Counted from the stretch's first letter, positions 21,774 through 35,863 are shown. The stretch is 64,000 bases of DNA from Siphonodentalium dalli (GCA_032622095.1 CP136066.1:47588911-47652910); one strand, 5' to 3'. Numbers and translations: made by a program. Notes: generated from the sequence alone by a model not told the origin.

Positions 21774-23035
21774 ATCACCCCCCCCCCCTCCTCCAGCTCA
21801 AGTCCGCTCCCGACCGGGCTCCAGACTCCCAAGTCTTGGGTTGGAATTTCACAACCGACATCTCAAACTTTCTCAATTTTTGGAAATTTCCAATCTCACA
21901 AGCACCTTTTTATAAAACCATTTAGACATGTTTGAAGCCCATTTATCCATGGACCCAAAACACCATACATGTATGTCAGATTAATCAGTTAGGTAGTTCC
22001 AAGGAAGATGTTTTAATGAATTTGGTATTTCAATGATTTTTTAAACACAAAATTGTTAACTCCCCATAGCCCCCGTCATTTCTTAACAGGTTGACCTGAT
22101 GTTAACAAATCTGAATATCAGTCACTAAAGGATCATCCATACTATATGTAAGCTAAATAGTCCAACCTCTCTTGAGAAGACAATTTAAGAATGACTATAG
22201 AGACATACAGTTATGTCCCTGGTCCCACCCTATTTAACCTGGTGATCACATCTGAATAAATTTCAATACCAGACACCAAAGAACCCTTCATACTAAATAT
22301 CAGCAAAATAGACCTGTTAACATTTGTGGCGATTTCGGTCGAACAGTTTAACCCGAAGTAGGAAAATGTGGACTGTTACTGGTTGAAAAATCAAATCTAC
22401 AGCCTCATTGCCTCCACCCAGGCAGCTTAGAAATCAATAGGAATCTATATATTATTATACCAGTATCAAACAGCATACATACAGGTAGGGTGGGTGGTTG
22501 AGAGTTAAATCTCTTATCTCTGCCCTTATTTGAACAAATGTGAATCCCCATCTATGAGATCTATTCATCTAGAAATTTCAAACGGTAGATTTTAAGAGTT
22601 GAAGAAAACTGATTTTCCTCAAAAGTTTCCTAAAAATGACCTCACGTGTACAAATCTGAACCCCACTCACCAAAGGACCCTCCATACCAAAAGCTAAATA
22701 GGCCTGATGGTTTCTGAAGAATTACTATGGAGGGAAAGAGTTATGGCCCTGGCTTCTCACCTATATGACCTGATGAACTCATTTGAACAAATCTGAATGC
22801 GAGTCAAAATATATAAACCATTTCGGTCTTTAATATGTATGTGGAGAAGAACAAAATTGATGGACGGATGGAAACATCCCAACAGAGGGATGGACGGGAG
22901 GACATACTGACAGACAAATTCAATCCAATATACCCCCCCCCCCCCAAGTTTTCTTTACAAATCAGGGTATAATGAGTACAACTGATAGGTGGTGGATAAG
23001 AATATAATAGTGGAACAGCCAAGCCTGAATATAGT

Positions 23036-23441
23036 GTCTGACTTTTGCAGAATGAGGTCACTAAAGGGTTAATTTAGTGCTGCAATCCTGTAAGGTGGGC
23101 TAGCATCACAAAATTCACCCTCTGTGGACCTCATTATGCTTAGGCCTCAACTGCCATGGGAGACATAGGAACAGATTGAAGTTGTCCAGTTAATTGTTGA
23201 TGTGCACCCATTGGGCACTTCAATTATCAATTTTATCTTATGACAGCAAATTAGGGAATATAGAAACTGAACAGAAGGGAAAAAGTAAGTAGAAATGTCA
23301 ATTTAAGACCTGTATACTTCCCTGAAGATGAGGCCTAAGCAGAATGAGGTCCCTGGAGAGTGTATTTGGTGATGCTAGCCTACTGTGCAGAGTAGCATCA
23401 CTAAATTCACCCTCTGGGGACCTCATTCTGCAAATGTCAGA
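23036..23441. mobile_element. foldback MITE with four-fold inverted structure
   Basis: The outer arms, about 120 bp each (from gtctgacttttgcagaatga to its complement ttctgcaaatgtcagac), are inverted repeats. Each arm itself contains two inverted copies of a ~37-bp core, so four copies alternate in orientation near 23,047, 23,103, 23,340 and 23,395. There is no coding capacity. Confidence 0.75.
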
Positions 23442-23831
23442 CATACAGCATTTTGTTTTGATATGATATGTTAATGATACACACAGAGCATGACTGTTTA
23501 CACCTAGCTGTCAGCCAGCTAGATAACATCTGAATTGATGACTGTTATTAACTCTTTCTGTCTGGGGCTAATACCATACTTTATGGATGTTACAAGGTGT
23601 CAGTTTTTCTAATTAATTTTTTCTTGACTGCAGTGGGTGCAGGGCGGCGCAGATTGGGGGGGGGGGGTGGTAGTGGGGACAGGGGTGTAGAGGGAAAGGG
23701 GTGGAATGGGGTGTTTTGTGTCTAAAAAAATACAAAAAATCAGGGGTTAAAATGAAAAAAATATTTTTGTATTGGTTCATTTTGAATTGTGATTTGTTTT
23801 TTGAATTGAGCGAGGATTTAAATTTAACAAT

Positions 23832-23837
<6 letters not shown>

Positions 23838-23864
<27 letters not shown>
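23838..23864. repeat. poly-A tract
   Basis: About 27 A in a row. It could be a retrotransposon tail, but no element body was identified upstream. Confidence 0.7.
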
Positions 23865-23867
<3 letters not shown>

Positions 23868-25205
23868 AAAGTTATGTTCCTGACACGGCCCCTATTTGAC
23901 ACACTGACCCCATTTGAACAAATCTGAACCCCAGTCACACAAGGACCCACCATACAAAATATTAGCTAAATCGGCCTGATGATTCTGGAGAAGAAGTCAT
24001 TCTAATAATTACTAGGGAGAATAGAGTTATGTCCCTGATTCTGCCCCTATTTGACCCAGTGACCCCATTTGAACAAATCTGACCCCCAGTCACTCAAGGA
24101 CCTTCCATACCAAATATAAGCTAAATAGGCCTGATTGTTCTTGAAAAGAAGTTGTTTTAAGAATTACTATGGCGGGAAAGAGTTATGGCCCTAGCTTCGC
24201 AACTATTTGACTCAGTGACCTTATTTTAACAAATCTGAGTCTGAGTCAAGCAGGGAACATCCACACCAAATATGAACTCATTTGGCCTTATCATACTGGA
24301 GAAGAAGATGATTGTTGACGGACGGACGGACGGACGGACGGTCAGACGTACTGGTCAGAGTATAGTTGTGGGGTGACCGCACTGGTCAGATAATACTTGT
24401 GGGTTGCGATCTTTTGTTTGAGTAATTTGTGGGGTGCAACCCACAACTGGTGAGCTAAAAAGCTCGTTGTAATTACTTACCTTGGTGCATATATATGTTT
24501 TAGCAGACATTTGACGAATCATGTCGATATTAAGTTATGCGTATCCATGAACGCTCGCAATGTTTGCTCCAAGAACATCCACCCCTTGTCTATTTTCGAT
24601 TTCACAGATTCAAGACCAAATTTTAACGCCCGGAATCAGGTTGTGATACAGCGAGTCGCTTTTAGTTTGCACTGTGCTTAACACATCTCCGTCGTCCTTT
24701 GTTGATAACACAAACGAATCGCGAACATCTATTCAACGATAATGGCGAGACCAGAAAACAACAAGAAAACTAAGATGCATGCATCAGGTCGGCCGTGAAC
24801 TATCTACCATAGAATTGTTGTAGCTATCGATTATATATTTTGAAACACCTGTCTGTATGTATGTATGTATGTGTGTATGCGTGAATGCATGTGTGTATGT
24901 GTTATAGACTCTAACACTGCTCGAATTTGGTATTTAACGTGTCAACTTGACCTCGCTCATAGGCATGTTTCTGGACCTTGACCGATCCGACTAAAAATTT
25001 GTGTGTAGGACTACTTCGATCCCGGGAGCAATATGGACGGGTCCAATTTCACGTGGGACCATGTTCTCGAACGTGCTGATATAGGCATGTTTCTGGACCA
25101 ATTGAACAATAGTTTGGCCAGACGCTGTATATACTGGGTACTGTCCAGATGGAGGCGATCACAAAAAAAATCCCTAACTAGCCCGAACGAAGTCGAGTAC
25201 ATCAG

Positions 25206-25712
25206 CTAGTTTAATATATATTTTGGACATTTGTCTGTCTGTTTGTCTGTTAGCTATGGCCGGGAAAACTGCCGGACAGATTTGACGAAATTTGATACCT
25301 AGGGGAAATTATTTCCAGGGAGTATTTTGGACGGGTCAAATCTTGATCCCGACCTGACTTTGACATTCAAAAAGATCAATTCAAGGTCAAATCTGGTAAA
25401 ACGGAAGTATTTCAACGAAATTTGATACCTACTGTTACTTTTGTCCCAGGAGTGTTTCGGGTGGGTCAAATCATGACCCTGACCTGATCTTGACATTCAA
25501 AATTGTCAATTCAAGGTCAAATCGGGTATAAAGCCGGGCGGATTTCGACGGGTACTTTTGTCGTGAATTTTGTCCGGGGAGTGTTTTGGACGGGTCAAAT
25601 CGTGACCCCGACATGACCTTCACCTTTAAAATAGTCAATTCAAGGTTAAATCGCGCATTTCTCCGAAAATCAGAGGGGAACATCCCGGACGAAGTGGGGT
25701 CCACGAGCTACT
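25206..25712. repeat. ~130-bp direct repeats, Helitron-like 3' ends
   Basis: Three units contain 'ggacgggtcaaatc..gaccccgacatgacctt...attcaaggtcaaatc' near 25,325, 25,450 and 25,590. The ends 'cgaagtcgagtacatcagCTAGT' and 'cgaagtggggtccacgagCTACT' resemble CTRR(T) Helitron termini, but no clear terminal hairpin was verified. A shorter version is at 30,790-31,180. Confidence 0.35.
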
Positions 25713-27164
25713 ATTATATATTTCTAGATTTAGTTACAAACTAAATACCTGTATATTGTACAAAGAAATGTTTGACAAATATATCTGTATCAATATTACC
25801 ATACGGGTCATTAAAATAGATACGACGAAACAAATTTTGAAGGGTGCATGTATCAGGTAAATTTTTATATTTCAAATGATGACAGGAATGCAGAAAGTTG
25901 AAGTACCTACGTAATACTGGCTATCCGCATGAAGAGATATACATGTATATAAAAACCAGATGAGGGATATGTCTGTACAGTTGCTAAACAATTCAGTCAT
26001 GCAAAAGAGGATCAAAGAGTAAGATACCAAATTGCTGCCTGTGGTAATGTTTTTTAACGAAATTCGGGAAAATTAGATTACTCTCACCCTGGTTATCCAG
26101 AAGATAATTGTGGAATCTGATGACGATCGGACAAGGGTGTCGTCTGTAGGATCAACCAAATTATTTAGCCATAAAAATAGTAAAATTGAACATCACCGCT
26201 GGCAGTGATGTCTTCACAAGGACAGTTTGAGAACAAAATATGGCTCACATCTAGCGGTGACCCAAAATATCCACATAAGAAAAAGTTCTCCAATAAAAGC
26301 TGGCTGCAGGGTGCGCCAATTGATTCAAATTCGAAATTTAGCATGGTGTACTGCTTGTGGCCATGTTTTCCCCGCAAATTTGATAGACTGATGGACAAAA
26401 CCACTGAATCCGTTGAATCAATATACATGTATACATGGATTAATTTATATGCATTGTTATACACAGTACTGGTATATAAAGGTACTGAAAATAACTATAT
26501 TACTAGTATACGCAAAATAAACCATATATCATGGCTATGGGTTCTAATATCCGAACATGACAGCTGAGAACTTGGTGTGAATTAAAGAGTGGTGGTTTCT
26601 CAAGCATATCTAACCCTCCACGTTAGGAACATGCCATCAAATGTCATAAGTATAATCTAGCTTGAGGACAGAAGTGATCCATAAAACCCCCCTTAATTCA
26701 ACCAGGTCCTCGCGCGATGTATGATCGATCACATGATGATCTAGGGGGATTAGAATTGATGTATAAAAACAGCACTGCATGTAAATATAAAATAAAATAG
26801 TGCTACATCTTATTACAGATTATTGCCATATATAATCAGTGATTATACAGACAGTCTGACAAAATAAAGTTTCAGTGACACTCTATCCGAAGAGGGGAAT
26901 AATTTCATCTGTTACAGTCAATGGAGCAATTATGAATCTGGAAAGGTGAAATTTCTAAGTAATACTAGATATCGACATGACGCGATAAAATATAACGTAA
27001 ATGCAATATGGCCGCTGGCGACCATTTTTTCCTATGAAATTAAAAAAATATTTGATAGCTCTCATCTGATAGATCAATATCAAGATAAATATGAAGTTTG
27101 GTGATGATCGGATGAGTGAAGTGGACTGTGGTCTGTGCTAAACGGTTTAGTAATGCTTAAAAAT

Positions 27165-27440
27165 ATTCTTACCTTAATATTTTTATGTTCACTTTATAAA
27201 CTTCACTGAGTCATCTTTGTCATGTATTGAGTTTGATATCTTTTGTTAACAGTTTATAAATCATGTATGTGTCATGTTTGTTATTTTAATTTATGTGTTT
27301 ATTATCATTAAATAAAGTTGCATTCCTTAAAAAGATTCTTACCTCAATGTTTTTATGTTCACTTTATAAACTCCACTGAGTCATCTTTGTCATGTATTGA
27401 ATTTGATATCTTTTGTTAACAGTTTATAAATTATGTATGT
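27165..27440. repeat. ~170-bp tandem duplication
   Basis: 'attcttacctcaatgttttt' followed by 'actttataaactccactgag' and 'gatatcttttgttaacagtt' is repeated twice. The same pair is present in unit 2 at about 32,725-33,000. Confidence 0.8.
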
Positions 27441-29639
27441 CTCGTGTTCGTTATTATATTATATACACTTTATAGTGTGTTTTCAGAACGAAAATAAATT
27501 GAATAAAATCAACAAATTTGTAAATTTAAAAACAATTCAAACGTTGTTGTATTCCATGTCCCAGCCCGGACATATACACCAAATTTCAATAATATTCATT
27601 GAGAAACAACGGACCAAACGCTATATAACACCCGTATACATCTTTTATTCCGAATCGGACTCGGGTACATGTTATAGTAGGTACCGAATTGACACACGTC
27701 GACTGGGCGAGTTGGCCATGGGGCGATTAGGCCGATTCCGGGACATTCTATAATTTACCGTATGTATCCGTTTACGCGTAGTTTACTTTAGAAAGTTCCG
27801 CAATTAATACCGTAAATAGAGCGACCTTATTTGACAGAGAATGCCTCTGTTATTGATTATCAAGTTACTGTACATTAAAAACGACAAATTCACATGCTCG
27901 TTCAAGCGCAGTAGGCTATTTTCCCCATGTTAAAGGACATCCACAAATACTAAATAACGCTAACCTACTGCCGAATGTTTGACACGACAACTGTTAACAT
28001 ATTTGGGCTGAATTCATCTGACGCGGTATTATTCCTCAAAATAAACAACAAAACCATCGTTACTTGGAAATGTAGTTTGGGCTAACATTTACATAAATCC
28101 TCCAGATCAATTATCCGACACACACGTCAGATGAAAAAGTCACATGAAGTAACCGGCCAAATTGGCCGAAATAACAAAGCGGGATTGATTATAAGCTGGT
28201 AACGAGACAGATAGAGTAATGTCCCATTGACTGCAATCTGTAAAAGCAAAACAATTAAGCCCCACAAGGTGTACCAGCATGTACATAAACACACTATATA
28301 ACTTCAAAGCAAATCTGTATATCAATGAAAGTGGCAATGACGCTCTAGTTCAATTTGGATAGAGATAATGTCATGCATTACTGTCAAAAGGGCAGGGTCT
28401 GCGCTGGACCAAATTCACTTTTGCCAAATAAGTTGCCAATTGAAAATATGTTTTGTAAAATTATTTTAGCATTTGCCAAATGCTATCCCGATAGTATCAT
28501 TTTCTTCAACCTTTTGAAGCGAATTATTCTGGTAAAGAACTATTCGCGTACTCTGACCGACTTAGAGCACAATTTATCCCACATAATGCAATCAACTGGA
28601 AATGAGCCGTTGGTCGTGTTTTGACCACGATGCACCACCCGTGCGCTGGCCGCGATTTGACACAATATCCGGTTAGCCACGCCCAACAAAGTGATTAACA
28701 TGAACTGATCGCCGTTGAATGTCAATAGATATGTCCGAAACAACACGAACTGGTCCCACTTTAAAGCACCCGTGCGATTTGTCTCTTATGAGTTGCGTAT
28801 ACCTAACAATAGGATAATCGCTGAACTATTCCTTCGCCAGCCTTGAGAATTGGTGTGCTTTACCAAAAATCAGGGGCCAATTGTAACAATGGGATTGTGC
28901 TCTAATTAATGTTATCTCTATATGAGTCATAGGCCATGAAAAATAAAAACACTTACAACAACATTATTTTGAACTCTGCGGCTATAGGTGCTGTAAAATC
29001 CGAAGATATACAACAACATGCCTATGTCCACTTATTAGGAAAATTATTGTCAAAATTAAAAAGAAACACGACCGTCATAAACAACATCCTTCCACTTGGT
29101 GTATTGATCTCAATTGTCTTGTCACATATATTCACTGCTTCCCGTAGGCCTTAACACTTTGTCATGGTTTCAATACAATGATCATGGCATAACATTATGT
29201 GGTTAATATCACGGGAGCAGTAGAAGATTCCGAAGTTTACGGTCATTTCACAATTTAAAGGTGTGAGTGAGGATAAACGTCTTCTGATCATGGGGAAGGA
29301 AATTTATACGGATTGTAGACGCCTGAATTTGTAAATGTCATACATTAAATGTTCATACTCAACCAAATCACAGATGCAGCTAAAGCCAAAATAATACTTT
29401 AAAACACACATGGTGCTTGTTTTATTTGTATTGCCGATATCAGTAAATCCTTCAGAGGAATATGTACGAATGGTGTTTCTATCTTTAAGGAGCAAACGTT
29501 TATATATTTCGTTTTTATTTACCAACTTGGTCGATTATTCATACATGGCAAGAAACGTGAGCAAAAAGTTAAGGGGTATGTTTTTGTCCCATGTAGAAAG
29601 CATTGATACAAAGCGGGACAAGCGTTACAAAAGCTGATA

Positions 29640-29990
29640 AAAGATATTTTATTTCCCATCGTTATATGCGCCCCATGCAGTAGTAACCCTTGATACAGAG
29701 AGCGATACAAGCGTTACAGAAGTTTAAGGAATCGTTTTTATTTCTAGTGATTATCTGCGTCCCAGCAGTAACCCTTGATTCAGAGCGATACAAGCGATAC
29801 TTAATCTTATAGAGGTGATTTTATTTGTCATCGTTATCTGCGTCCCAGTAGTAACCCTTGATACAGAGCGATACAAGCGTTACAGAATCTTATATAGAGG
29901 TGATTTTATTTCTCAACGTTATCTGCCTCCCAGCAGTAGCCCTTGATACAGAGCGATACAAGCGTTACAGAATCAGCCTTAAATATACAA
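29640..29990. repeat. ~85-bp tandem repeat, five copies
   Basis: Units of 'cgttatctgcgtcccagtag' and 'acccttgatacagagcgata'. The same array recurs at 40,860-41,210, with a shorter version at 21,237-21,410. Confidence 0.8.
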
Positions 29991-30140
29991 GCATTTCAAG
30001 AATTAAATAGTCTTATCAGTGTAGATAGTTGACGCATGTCAGGGTCAAAACATGTACCTCATCCCCGGAACTAGACCGCGGTGTTTACAATGAACGTGAA
30101 CATAAATACAAAAGTCGATATTTCTATAATTGATAACAAA

Positions 30141-33100
30141 AGCTCGTTGTAATTACTTACCTTGGTGCATATATATGTTTTAGCAGACATTTGACGAATC
30201 AGGTCGATATTAAGTTATGCGTATCCATGAACGCTCGCAATGTTTGCTCCAAGAACCTCCATGCCTTGTCTATTTTCGATTTCACAGATTCAAGACAAAA
30301 TTTTAACGCCCGGAATCAGGTTGTGATACCGCGAGTCGCTTTTAGTTTGCACTGTGCTTAACACATCTCCGTCGTCCTTTGTTGATAACATAAAAGAATC
30401 GCGAACATCTATTCAACGATAATAGCGAGACCAGAACACAACAAGAAAACTAAGATGCATGCATCAGGTCGGCCGTGAACTATCTACCATAGAATTGTTG
30501 TAGCTATCGATTATACATTTTGGAAAACCTGTCTGTATGTATGTGTGTATGCATGAATGCATGTGTGTATGTGTTATAGACTCTAACACTGCTCGACTGA
30601 TCCGACTCGGATTTGGTATTTAACGTGTCAACTTGACCTCGCTCATAGGCATGTTTCTGGACCTTGACCGATCCGACTAAAAATTTGTGTGTAGGACTAC
30701 TTCGATCCCGGGAGCAATATGGACGGGTCCAATTTCACGTGGGACCATGTTCTCGAACGTGCTGATGTAGGCATGTTTCTGGACTATTTGGACGGGTCAA
30801 ATCTTGATCCCGACCTGACTTTGACATTCAAAAAGATCAATTCAAGGTCAAATCTGGTAAAACGGAAGTATTTCAACGAAATATAATACCTACTGTTACT
30901 TTTGTCCCAGGAGTGTTTCGGGTGGGTCAAATTATGACCCTGACCTGATCTTGACATTCAAAATTGTCAATTCAAGGTCAAATCGGGTAAAGCCGGGCGG
31001 ATTTCGACGGGTACTTTTGTCGTGACTTTTGTCCGGGGAGTGTTTTGGACGGATCAAATCGTGACCCGACATGACGTTCACCTTTAAAATGGTCAATTCA
31101 AGGTTAAATCGCGCAATTCTCCGAAAATCAGAGGGGAACATCCCGGACGAAGTAGGGTCCACCAGCTACTATTATATATTTCTAGATTTAGTTACAAACT
31201 AAATACCTGTATATTGTACAAAGAAATGTTTGACAAATATATCTGTATCAATATTACCATACGGGTCATTAAAATAGATACGACGAAACAAATTTTGAAG
31301 GGTGCATGGTATCAGGTAAATTTTTATATTTCAAATGATGACAGGAATGCGGAAAGTTGAAGTACCTACGTAATACTGGCGTTCCGATTGAAGAGATATA
31401 CATGTATATAAAAACCAAAATAGAAGATGACTGCTGGCGACAATGTTTTCCAAAAAAATTCAAAGCATTCGATAGCTCCCATCTAGTTGTCAGCCCGAAG
31501 ATCAATATAAAGTGTGGTGACTATCAGATGAGGGATATGACTGTACAGTTGCTAAACAATTCAGTCACGCAAAAGAGGATCAAACAGTAAGATACCAAAT
31601 TGCTGCCTGTGGTAATGTTTTTTAACGAAATTCGGGAAAATTAGATTACTCTCACCCTGGTTATCCAGAAGATCATTGTGGAATCTGGTGACGATCGGAC
31701 AAGGGGTGTCGTCTGTAGGATCAACCAAATTATTTAGCCATAAAAATAGTAAAATTCAAGATCACCGCTGGCAGTGATGTCTTCACAAGGACAGCTTGAG
31801 AACAAAACATGGCTCACATCTAGCGGTGACCCAAACTATCCACATGAGAAAAAGTTATCCAATAACAGCTGGCTGCAGGGTGCGCCAATTGATTCAAATT
31901 CGAAATTTAACAGGGTGTACTGGTTGTGGCCATGTTTTCCCCGCAAATTTGATAGACTGATGGACAAAACCACTGAATCCGTTGAATCAATATACATGTA
32001 TACATGGATTAATTTATATGCATTGTTATACACAGTATTGGTATATAAAGGTACTGAAAATAACAATATTACTAGTATACACAAAATAAACCATATATCA
32101 TGGCTATGGGTTCTAATATCCGAATATGACAGCTGATAACTTGGTGTGAATTGAAGAGTGGTGGTGTCTCAAGCATATCTAACCCTCCACGTTAGGAACA
32201 TGCCATTAAATGTCATAAGTATAATCTAGCTTGAGGACAGAAGTTTTCCAAAAAAAAACCCTTAATTCAACCAGGTCCTCGCGCGATGTATGGTCGATCA
32301 CATGATGATCTAGGGGGGATTAGAATTGTTGTATAAAAACAGCACTGCATGTAAATATAAAATAAAATAGTGCTACATCTTATTACAGATTATTGCCATA
32401 TATAATCAGTGACTATACAGACAGTCTGACAAAATAAAGTTTCAGTGACACTCTATCCGAAGAGGGGAATAATTCCATCTGTTACAGTCAATGGAGCAAT
32501 TATGAATCTGGAAAGGTGAAATTTCTAAGTAATACTAGATATCGACATGACGCGATAACATATAACGTAAATGCAATATGGCCGCTGGCGACCATTTTTT
32601 CCTATAAAATTAAAAAAATATTTGATAGCTCTCATCTGATAGATGAATATCAAGATAAATATGAAGTTTAGTGATGATCGGATGAGCCAAGTGGACTGTG
32701 CTAAACGGTTTAGTAATGCTTAAAAAGATTTTTACCTTAATATGTTTATGTTCACTTTATAAACTTCACTGAGTCATCTTTGTCATGTATTGAGTTTGAT
32801 ATCTTTTGTTAACAGTTTATAAATCATGTATGTCTCATGTTTTTATTTTAATTTATGTGTTTATTATCATTAAATAAAGTTGCATTCCTTAAAAAGATTC
32901 TTACCTCAATGTTTTTATGTTCACTTTATAAACTCCACTGAGTCATCTTTGTCATATATTGAATTTGATATCTTTTGTTAACAGTTTATAAATTATGTAT
33001 GTCTCGTGTTCGTTATTATATTATATACACTTTATAGTGTGTTTCAGAACGAAAACAAAATCAACAAAATCAACAAATTTGTAAATTTAAAAACAATTCA

Positions 33101-35186
33101 AACGTTGTTGTATTCCATGTCCCAGCCCGGACATATACACCAAATTTCAATAATATTCATTGAGAAACAACGGACCAAACGCCATATAACACCCCGTAAG
33201 CATCTTTTATTCCGAGTTGGCCTTTTATTCCGAATTGGCACGCGCCATTGGAGCGAGTTAGCCATGGGGCGAGTACGCCGATTCCGACACCTTTTCTATT
33301 TGCAGCAGGTTAAGTTTACGCGTAATTTAATTTACAAAGTTCCCCAATTGGTATCGTAAATAGAGCGACCTTATTTGACAGAGAATGCCTATGTTATTGA
33401 TTATAAAGTTGCTATACATTAAAAACGACAATTCACATGCTCGTTCAAGCGCAGTAGTCTATTTTCCCCATGTTAAAGGACATCCACAAATACTAAATAA
33501 CGCTAACTTACTGCCGAATGTTTTACACGACAACTGTTAACATATTTGGGCTGAATTCATCTGACGCGGTATTATTCCTCAAAATAAACAACAAAACCAT
33601 CGTTACTTGGAAATGTAGTTTGGGCTAACATTTACATAAATCCTCCATATCATTATTCCGACACACACGTCAGATGAAAAACTCACATGAAGTAACCGGC
33701 CAAATTGGCCGAAATAACATAGCGGCATTGATTATATAAGCTGGTAACGATACAGATAGAGTAACGTCTCATTGACTGCAATTTGTAAAAGCAAAACAAT
33801 AAAGCCCCATAAGGCGTGCCAGCATGTAACTAAACACACTATATAACTTCAAAGCAAATCTGTATATCAATGAAAGCGGCAATGACGCTCTAGTTCAATT
33901 TGGATAGAGATAATGTCATGCATTACTGTCAAAAGGGCAGGGTCTGCGCTGGACCAAAATTCACTTTTGCCAAATAAATTGCCAATTGAAAATATGTTTT
34001 GTCAAATTATTTTAGCATTTGCCAAATGCTATCCCTGATAGTATCATTTTCTTCAACCTTTTGAAGAGAATTATTCTGGTAAAGAACTATTCGCGTACTC
34101 TGACCGACTTAGAGCACAATTTATCCCACATAATGATATCAACTGGAAATGTGCCGTTGGTCGTGTTTTGACCACGATGCACTACCCGTGCGCTGGCCGC
34201 GATTGGACACAATATCCGGTTAGCCACGCCCAACAAAGTGATTAACATGAACTGATCGCCGTTGAATGTGAATAGATATGTCTGAAACAACACGAACTGG
34301 TCCCACTTTAAAGCACCGTGCGATTTGTCTGTTATGAGTTCCGTATGCCTAACAATAGGATAATCGCTGAACTATTCCTTCGCCAGCCTTGAGAATTGGT
34401 GTGCTTTACCAAAAATCAGGGGACAATTGTAACAATGGGATTGTGCTCTAATTAATGTTATCTCTATATGAGTCATAGGCCATGAAAAATAATAACACTT
34501 ACAACAAAATTATTTTGAACTCTGCGGCTATAGGTGCTCTAAAATCCGAATATATACAACAACATGCCTATGTCCACTTATTAGGAAAATTATTGTCAAA
34601 ATTAAAAAGAAACACGACCGTCATAAACACCATCCTTCCAAGAAGGACTATATATAATTGGTGATACGTAATGCAAACTTGTTGAAAATTGGCATAATCA
34701 TTTGTTTTGATTGACTAAATTTCTGTTGACTGGAAATACGTCAGCAGTGATTGTATGGAAACCAAACTCTTCATTTGTAACCACATATTAAACTGTCTTG
34801 CCATAGATATGGGCCTGACATGGAATAGTGTTTGTTGTCATAGCTTGTTTAAATTTCCACCATCAGTTAAGTTTACAAGGCCATAGAAGAGACTCCCCTC
34901 AAAACACGGTCAGCATGGCTACTATATATGCATGTGATGATGATAATGCAGGTCGCACTTAAATGAGGTCAAATCTTAGAAAATCATGCTTTTCGGGAAA
35001 TTGTCAACCTTTTCGATCATTATGGATATAATAATGTCAACACCAAATCGTTGAGCTATCGTCCGAATATATACAACAACATGCCTATGTCCACTTATTA
35101 GGAACATTATTGTCAAAATTAAAAAGAAACACGACCGTCATAAACAACATCCTTCCACTTGGTGTATTGATCTCAATTGTCTTGTC
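30141..35186 (+). repeat. segmental duplication unit 2, part before element B
   Basis: Direct repeat of unit 1. Relative to unit 1 it has an extra ~510 bp. The segment 34,640-35,060, also present inverted at 14,525-14,950, is flanked by two copies of a ~95-bp sequence ('atatacaacaacatgcctat', 34,546-34,640 and 35,062-35,157). It is interrupted by element B at 35,187. Confidence 0.85.
35181..35186. repeat. target-site duplication of element B, left copy
   Basis: cttgtc, directly before TGATGATACC. The uninterrupted host reads 'aattgtcttgtcacatata' at 29,113-29,130. Confidence 0.93.
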
Positions 35187-35309
35187 TGATGATACCCACC
35201 CCAGTTGGGGTTATTTCAGGAACGATAACTCTATCCGACTTTTACTCCGCAGTACATGGAGTTTGACCTATATTCTCCGCCCACGCGTCGGTCTATTTGT
35301 ATACCGGTT

Positions 35310-35329
35310 GGACATGTCCGGACATGACC
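35310..35329. promoter_or_regulatory. p53-family response-element-like site in terminal repeat of B
   Basis: Two adjacent decamers, GGACATGTCC and GGACATGACC, match the p53 half-site RRRCWWGYYY at 10 of 10 and 9 of 10 positions with zero spacer. The mirror copy is at 40,198-40,217. In element A the first decamer is weaker (GTGCATGTCC). Binding is inference. Confidence 0.4.
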
Positions 35330-35539
35330 CGCTGGTTATATCCAGATTTCTCCATATGAATGGTATATTATCTACATGTATATCACGTGATGATCTCGGT
35401 GTAGTAGCTTCAGTCTTGAATATTAAAGGGATACTAGTCTCTCACGGGGGATGATTATTAAAGTGACACTCACTATGGATGAATGTTAAAGTAACACATG
35501 GCGCACACTGTGGGATAATGTTAAAGTGACACTCGCATT

Positions 35540-35760
35540 GAAAACTTCCAAAAAGTTCAAAAAGGTCAAAAAGTTCAAAAAGTTCAAAAAGTTCAAAAAG
35601 TTCAAAAATTTCAAAAAGTTCAAAAATTTCAAAAAGTTCACAAAAATTTCAAAAACTTACAAAATTTCAAAAATTTCGAAAAACTTCAAAAACTTCACAA
35701 ATTTCACAAATTTCACAAATTTCGCAAATTTCAAAAAACTTCAAAAATTAAACAAAATTC
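35540..35760. repeat. 9-bp repeat tract, left arm of B
   Basis: Tandem 9-mers TTCAAAAAG/TTCAAAAAT and variants, mirrored at 39,775-39,985. The lysine/phenylalanine-periodic frames here are artefacts of the 9-bp period. Confidence 0.85.
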
Positions 35761-35863
35761 AGGATTTAGTCATAAATGTGACCCGCTATATCAAATCCAG
35801 TCGGAAGTCGGGATTTTTTTTATCCTGTGCCAATGCATTCTCTTATCTATGCGAGTCGACCAG

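Larger units (their letters stand above)
21566..24457. mobile_element. 2.9 kb repeat-rich insertion in the host block
   Basis: At 30,128-30,150 and 44,210-44,225 the host sequence '..attgataa(a)ca-agctcgttgtaatt' is continuous. Here ~2.9 kb separates the two halves. The content is diverged units of a bivalve-type repeat ('agttatggccctggcttc', 'gacccagtgaccccatttga', 'tctgaaccccagtcac') near 22,210, 22,740, 23,890, 24,040 and 24,190. It also has (gacg)n at 24,317-24,340, a hairpin at 21,708 and a foldback MITE at 23,036. No coding capacity was seen and no clean duplication of the target. Confidence 0.5.
24757..28170. mobile_element. 3.4 kb segment present in units 1 and 2 but absent from unit 3
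   Basis: In unit 3 'gagaccagaaaacaataac' runs straight into 'aaagcggcattg' (44,500-44,535). In units 1 and 2 about 3.3-3.4 kb lies between the same two phrases. The segment holds ~130-bp direct repeats ending 'catcagctagttt' (25,206) and 'cacgagctactatt' (25,712), 'gccgctggcgaccatttttt' repeat modules (26,170-27,140) and a ~170-bp tandem duplication (27,165-27,440). Whether it is one transposon or a composite cannot be decided by eye. Confidence 0.5.
24458..30140 (+). repeat. segmental duplication unit 1
   Basis: A ~5.7 kb unit beginning 'agctcgttgtaattacttac' that is repeated directly from 30,141 (unit 2). Parts recur from 44,215 (unit 3) and, more diverged, at 53,950-54,390. It contains the uninterrupted target sites of both element A (29,344-29,349) and element B (29,118-29,123). 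Identity to unit 2 looks like ~95% by eye, with indels such as ~120 bp missing near 25,960 relative to 31,420-31,530. Confidence 0.85.

Noticed and set aside
26205..32136. 120-codon frames at 26,205-26,567 and 31,774-32,136, conserved between units 1 and 2
   Set aside because: About twelve differences between the copies all appear to change amino acids and none looks synonymous. The region consists of dispersed-repeat modules, so there is no sign of purifying selection.
15302..34293. A 68-codon frame open in three copies of the host block (15,302; 28,540; 34,087)
   Set aside because: It stays open because the copies are recent. Amino-acid changes are scattered, and no domain or expression signal is seen.
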